Part shown: positions 5,225-5,292 of the stretch, piece by piece | Layout: each line of letters starts with the position of its first letter | Numbering within the stretch: position 1 is the stretch's first letter | Assembly (NCBI GenBank): GCA_003559585.1 | Contig: PWKX01000113.1 | Location: forward strand, 1-5,292 | Reading direction: 5' to 3' | From: Mollicutes bacterium | Lineage (GTDB): Bacteria > Bacillota_I > Bacilli_A > Izemoplasmatales > Izemoplasmataceae | DNA: 5,292 nt | Notes under the pieces: generated by a model | Seen by the model: only the letters and a program-made list of their open reading frames with translations | Databases searched by the model: none | What the model was told of the DNA's origin: nothing | Position numbers and translations under genes: made by a program

Positions 5225-5292
5225 TGAGGCCACCATCACTTTAGTTGCACCTAGCATTTAATATGTTAAACTATAGATGTCAAGTGATCACA

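Noticed and set aside
5245..5292. Plus-strand promoter (TTGCAC with TAAACT, 16-bp spacing) for a gene beyond the window
   Set aside because: Both boxes match poorly and no gene is visible downstream; it cannot be separated from AT-rich background.
1..5292. Mycoplasma-type code (TGA as tryptophan)
   Set aside because: glmM ends at TGA exactly where the family ends and glmU begins, and the tryptophans checked in rplT and the lipoprotein gene are TGG.

Overview
The window is a piece of ordinary chromosome from a moderately AT-rich Gram-positive-type bacterium (Bacillota, or a Mollicutes relative that still uses the standard code). The grounds are strong AGGAGG-type ribosome binding sites, near-consensus sigma-A promoters, an L20-type leader RNA before infC, TGA used as a real stop (glmM) with tryptophan encoded by TGG, and a lipobox lipoprotein. 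The exact genus cannot be read from the window; an Acholeplasma/Izemoplasma/Haloplasma-like source is a guess.

Layout. Positions 1-1763 hold the 3' end of glmM and all of glmU, overlapping by ATGA. Together these make UDP-N-acetylglucosamine from glucosamine-6-phosphate. One base after the glmU stop begins a consensus promoter (1764-1791). It drives a leader of about 155 nt with a Rho-independent attenuator (1890-1920) and a competing antiterminator pairing, followed by infC-rpmI-rplT (IF3, L35, L20). infC almost certainly starts at an AUU codon (1955), not at the ATG at 1940, which overlaps the Shine-Dalgarno sequence. L20 carries an unusual C-terminal extension of about 65 residues ending in a Rho_N/SAP-like helical module. 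A terminator at 3295-3319 closes the operon.

Positions 3336-4494 form a single-gene unit: promoter, then a secreted lipoprotein with a PHP-type metal-dependent phosphoesterase domain. It converges on a minus-strand gene (5179-4529) for a small cysteine/histidine-rich protein with two CxxC...CxxH units (DUF6062-like). A bidirectional terminator fills the 34-bp gap between the two stop codons. The minus-strand gene has its own near-perfect promoter (5224-5196), placed so close that the mRNA leader should be only about 10 nt.

I found no mobile element, CRISPR array, tRNA, rRNA or defence system. The parts most worth a second look are the tailed L20 protein, the leader RNA that L20 probably controls, and a set of interchangeable GGTG/CACC segments linking that leader to the infC ribosome binding site.
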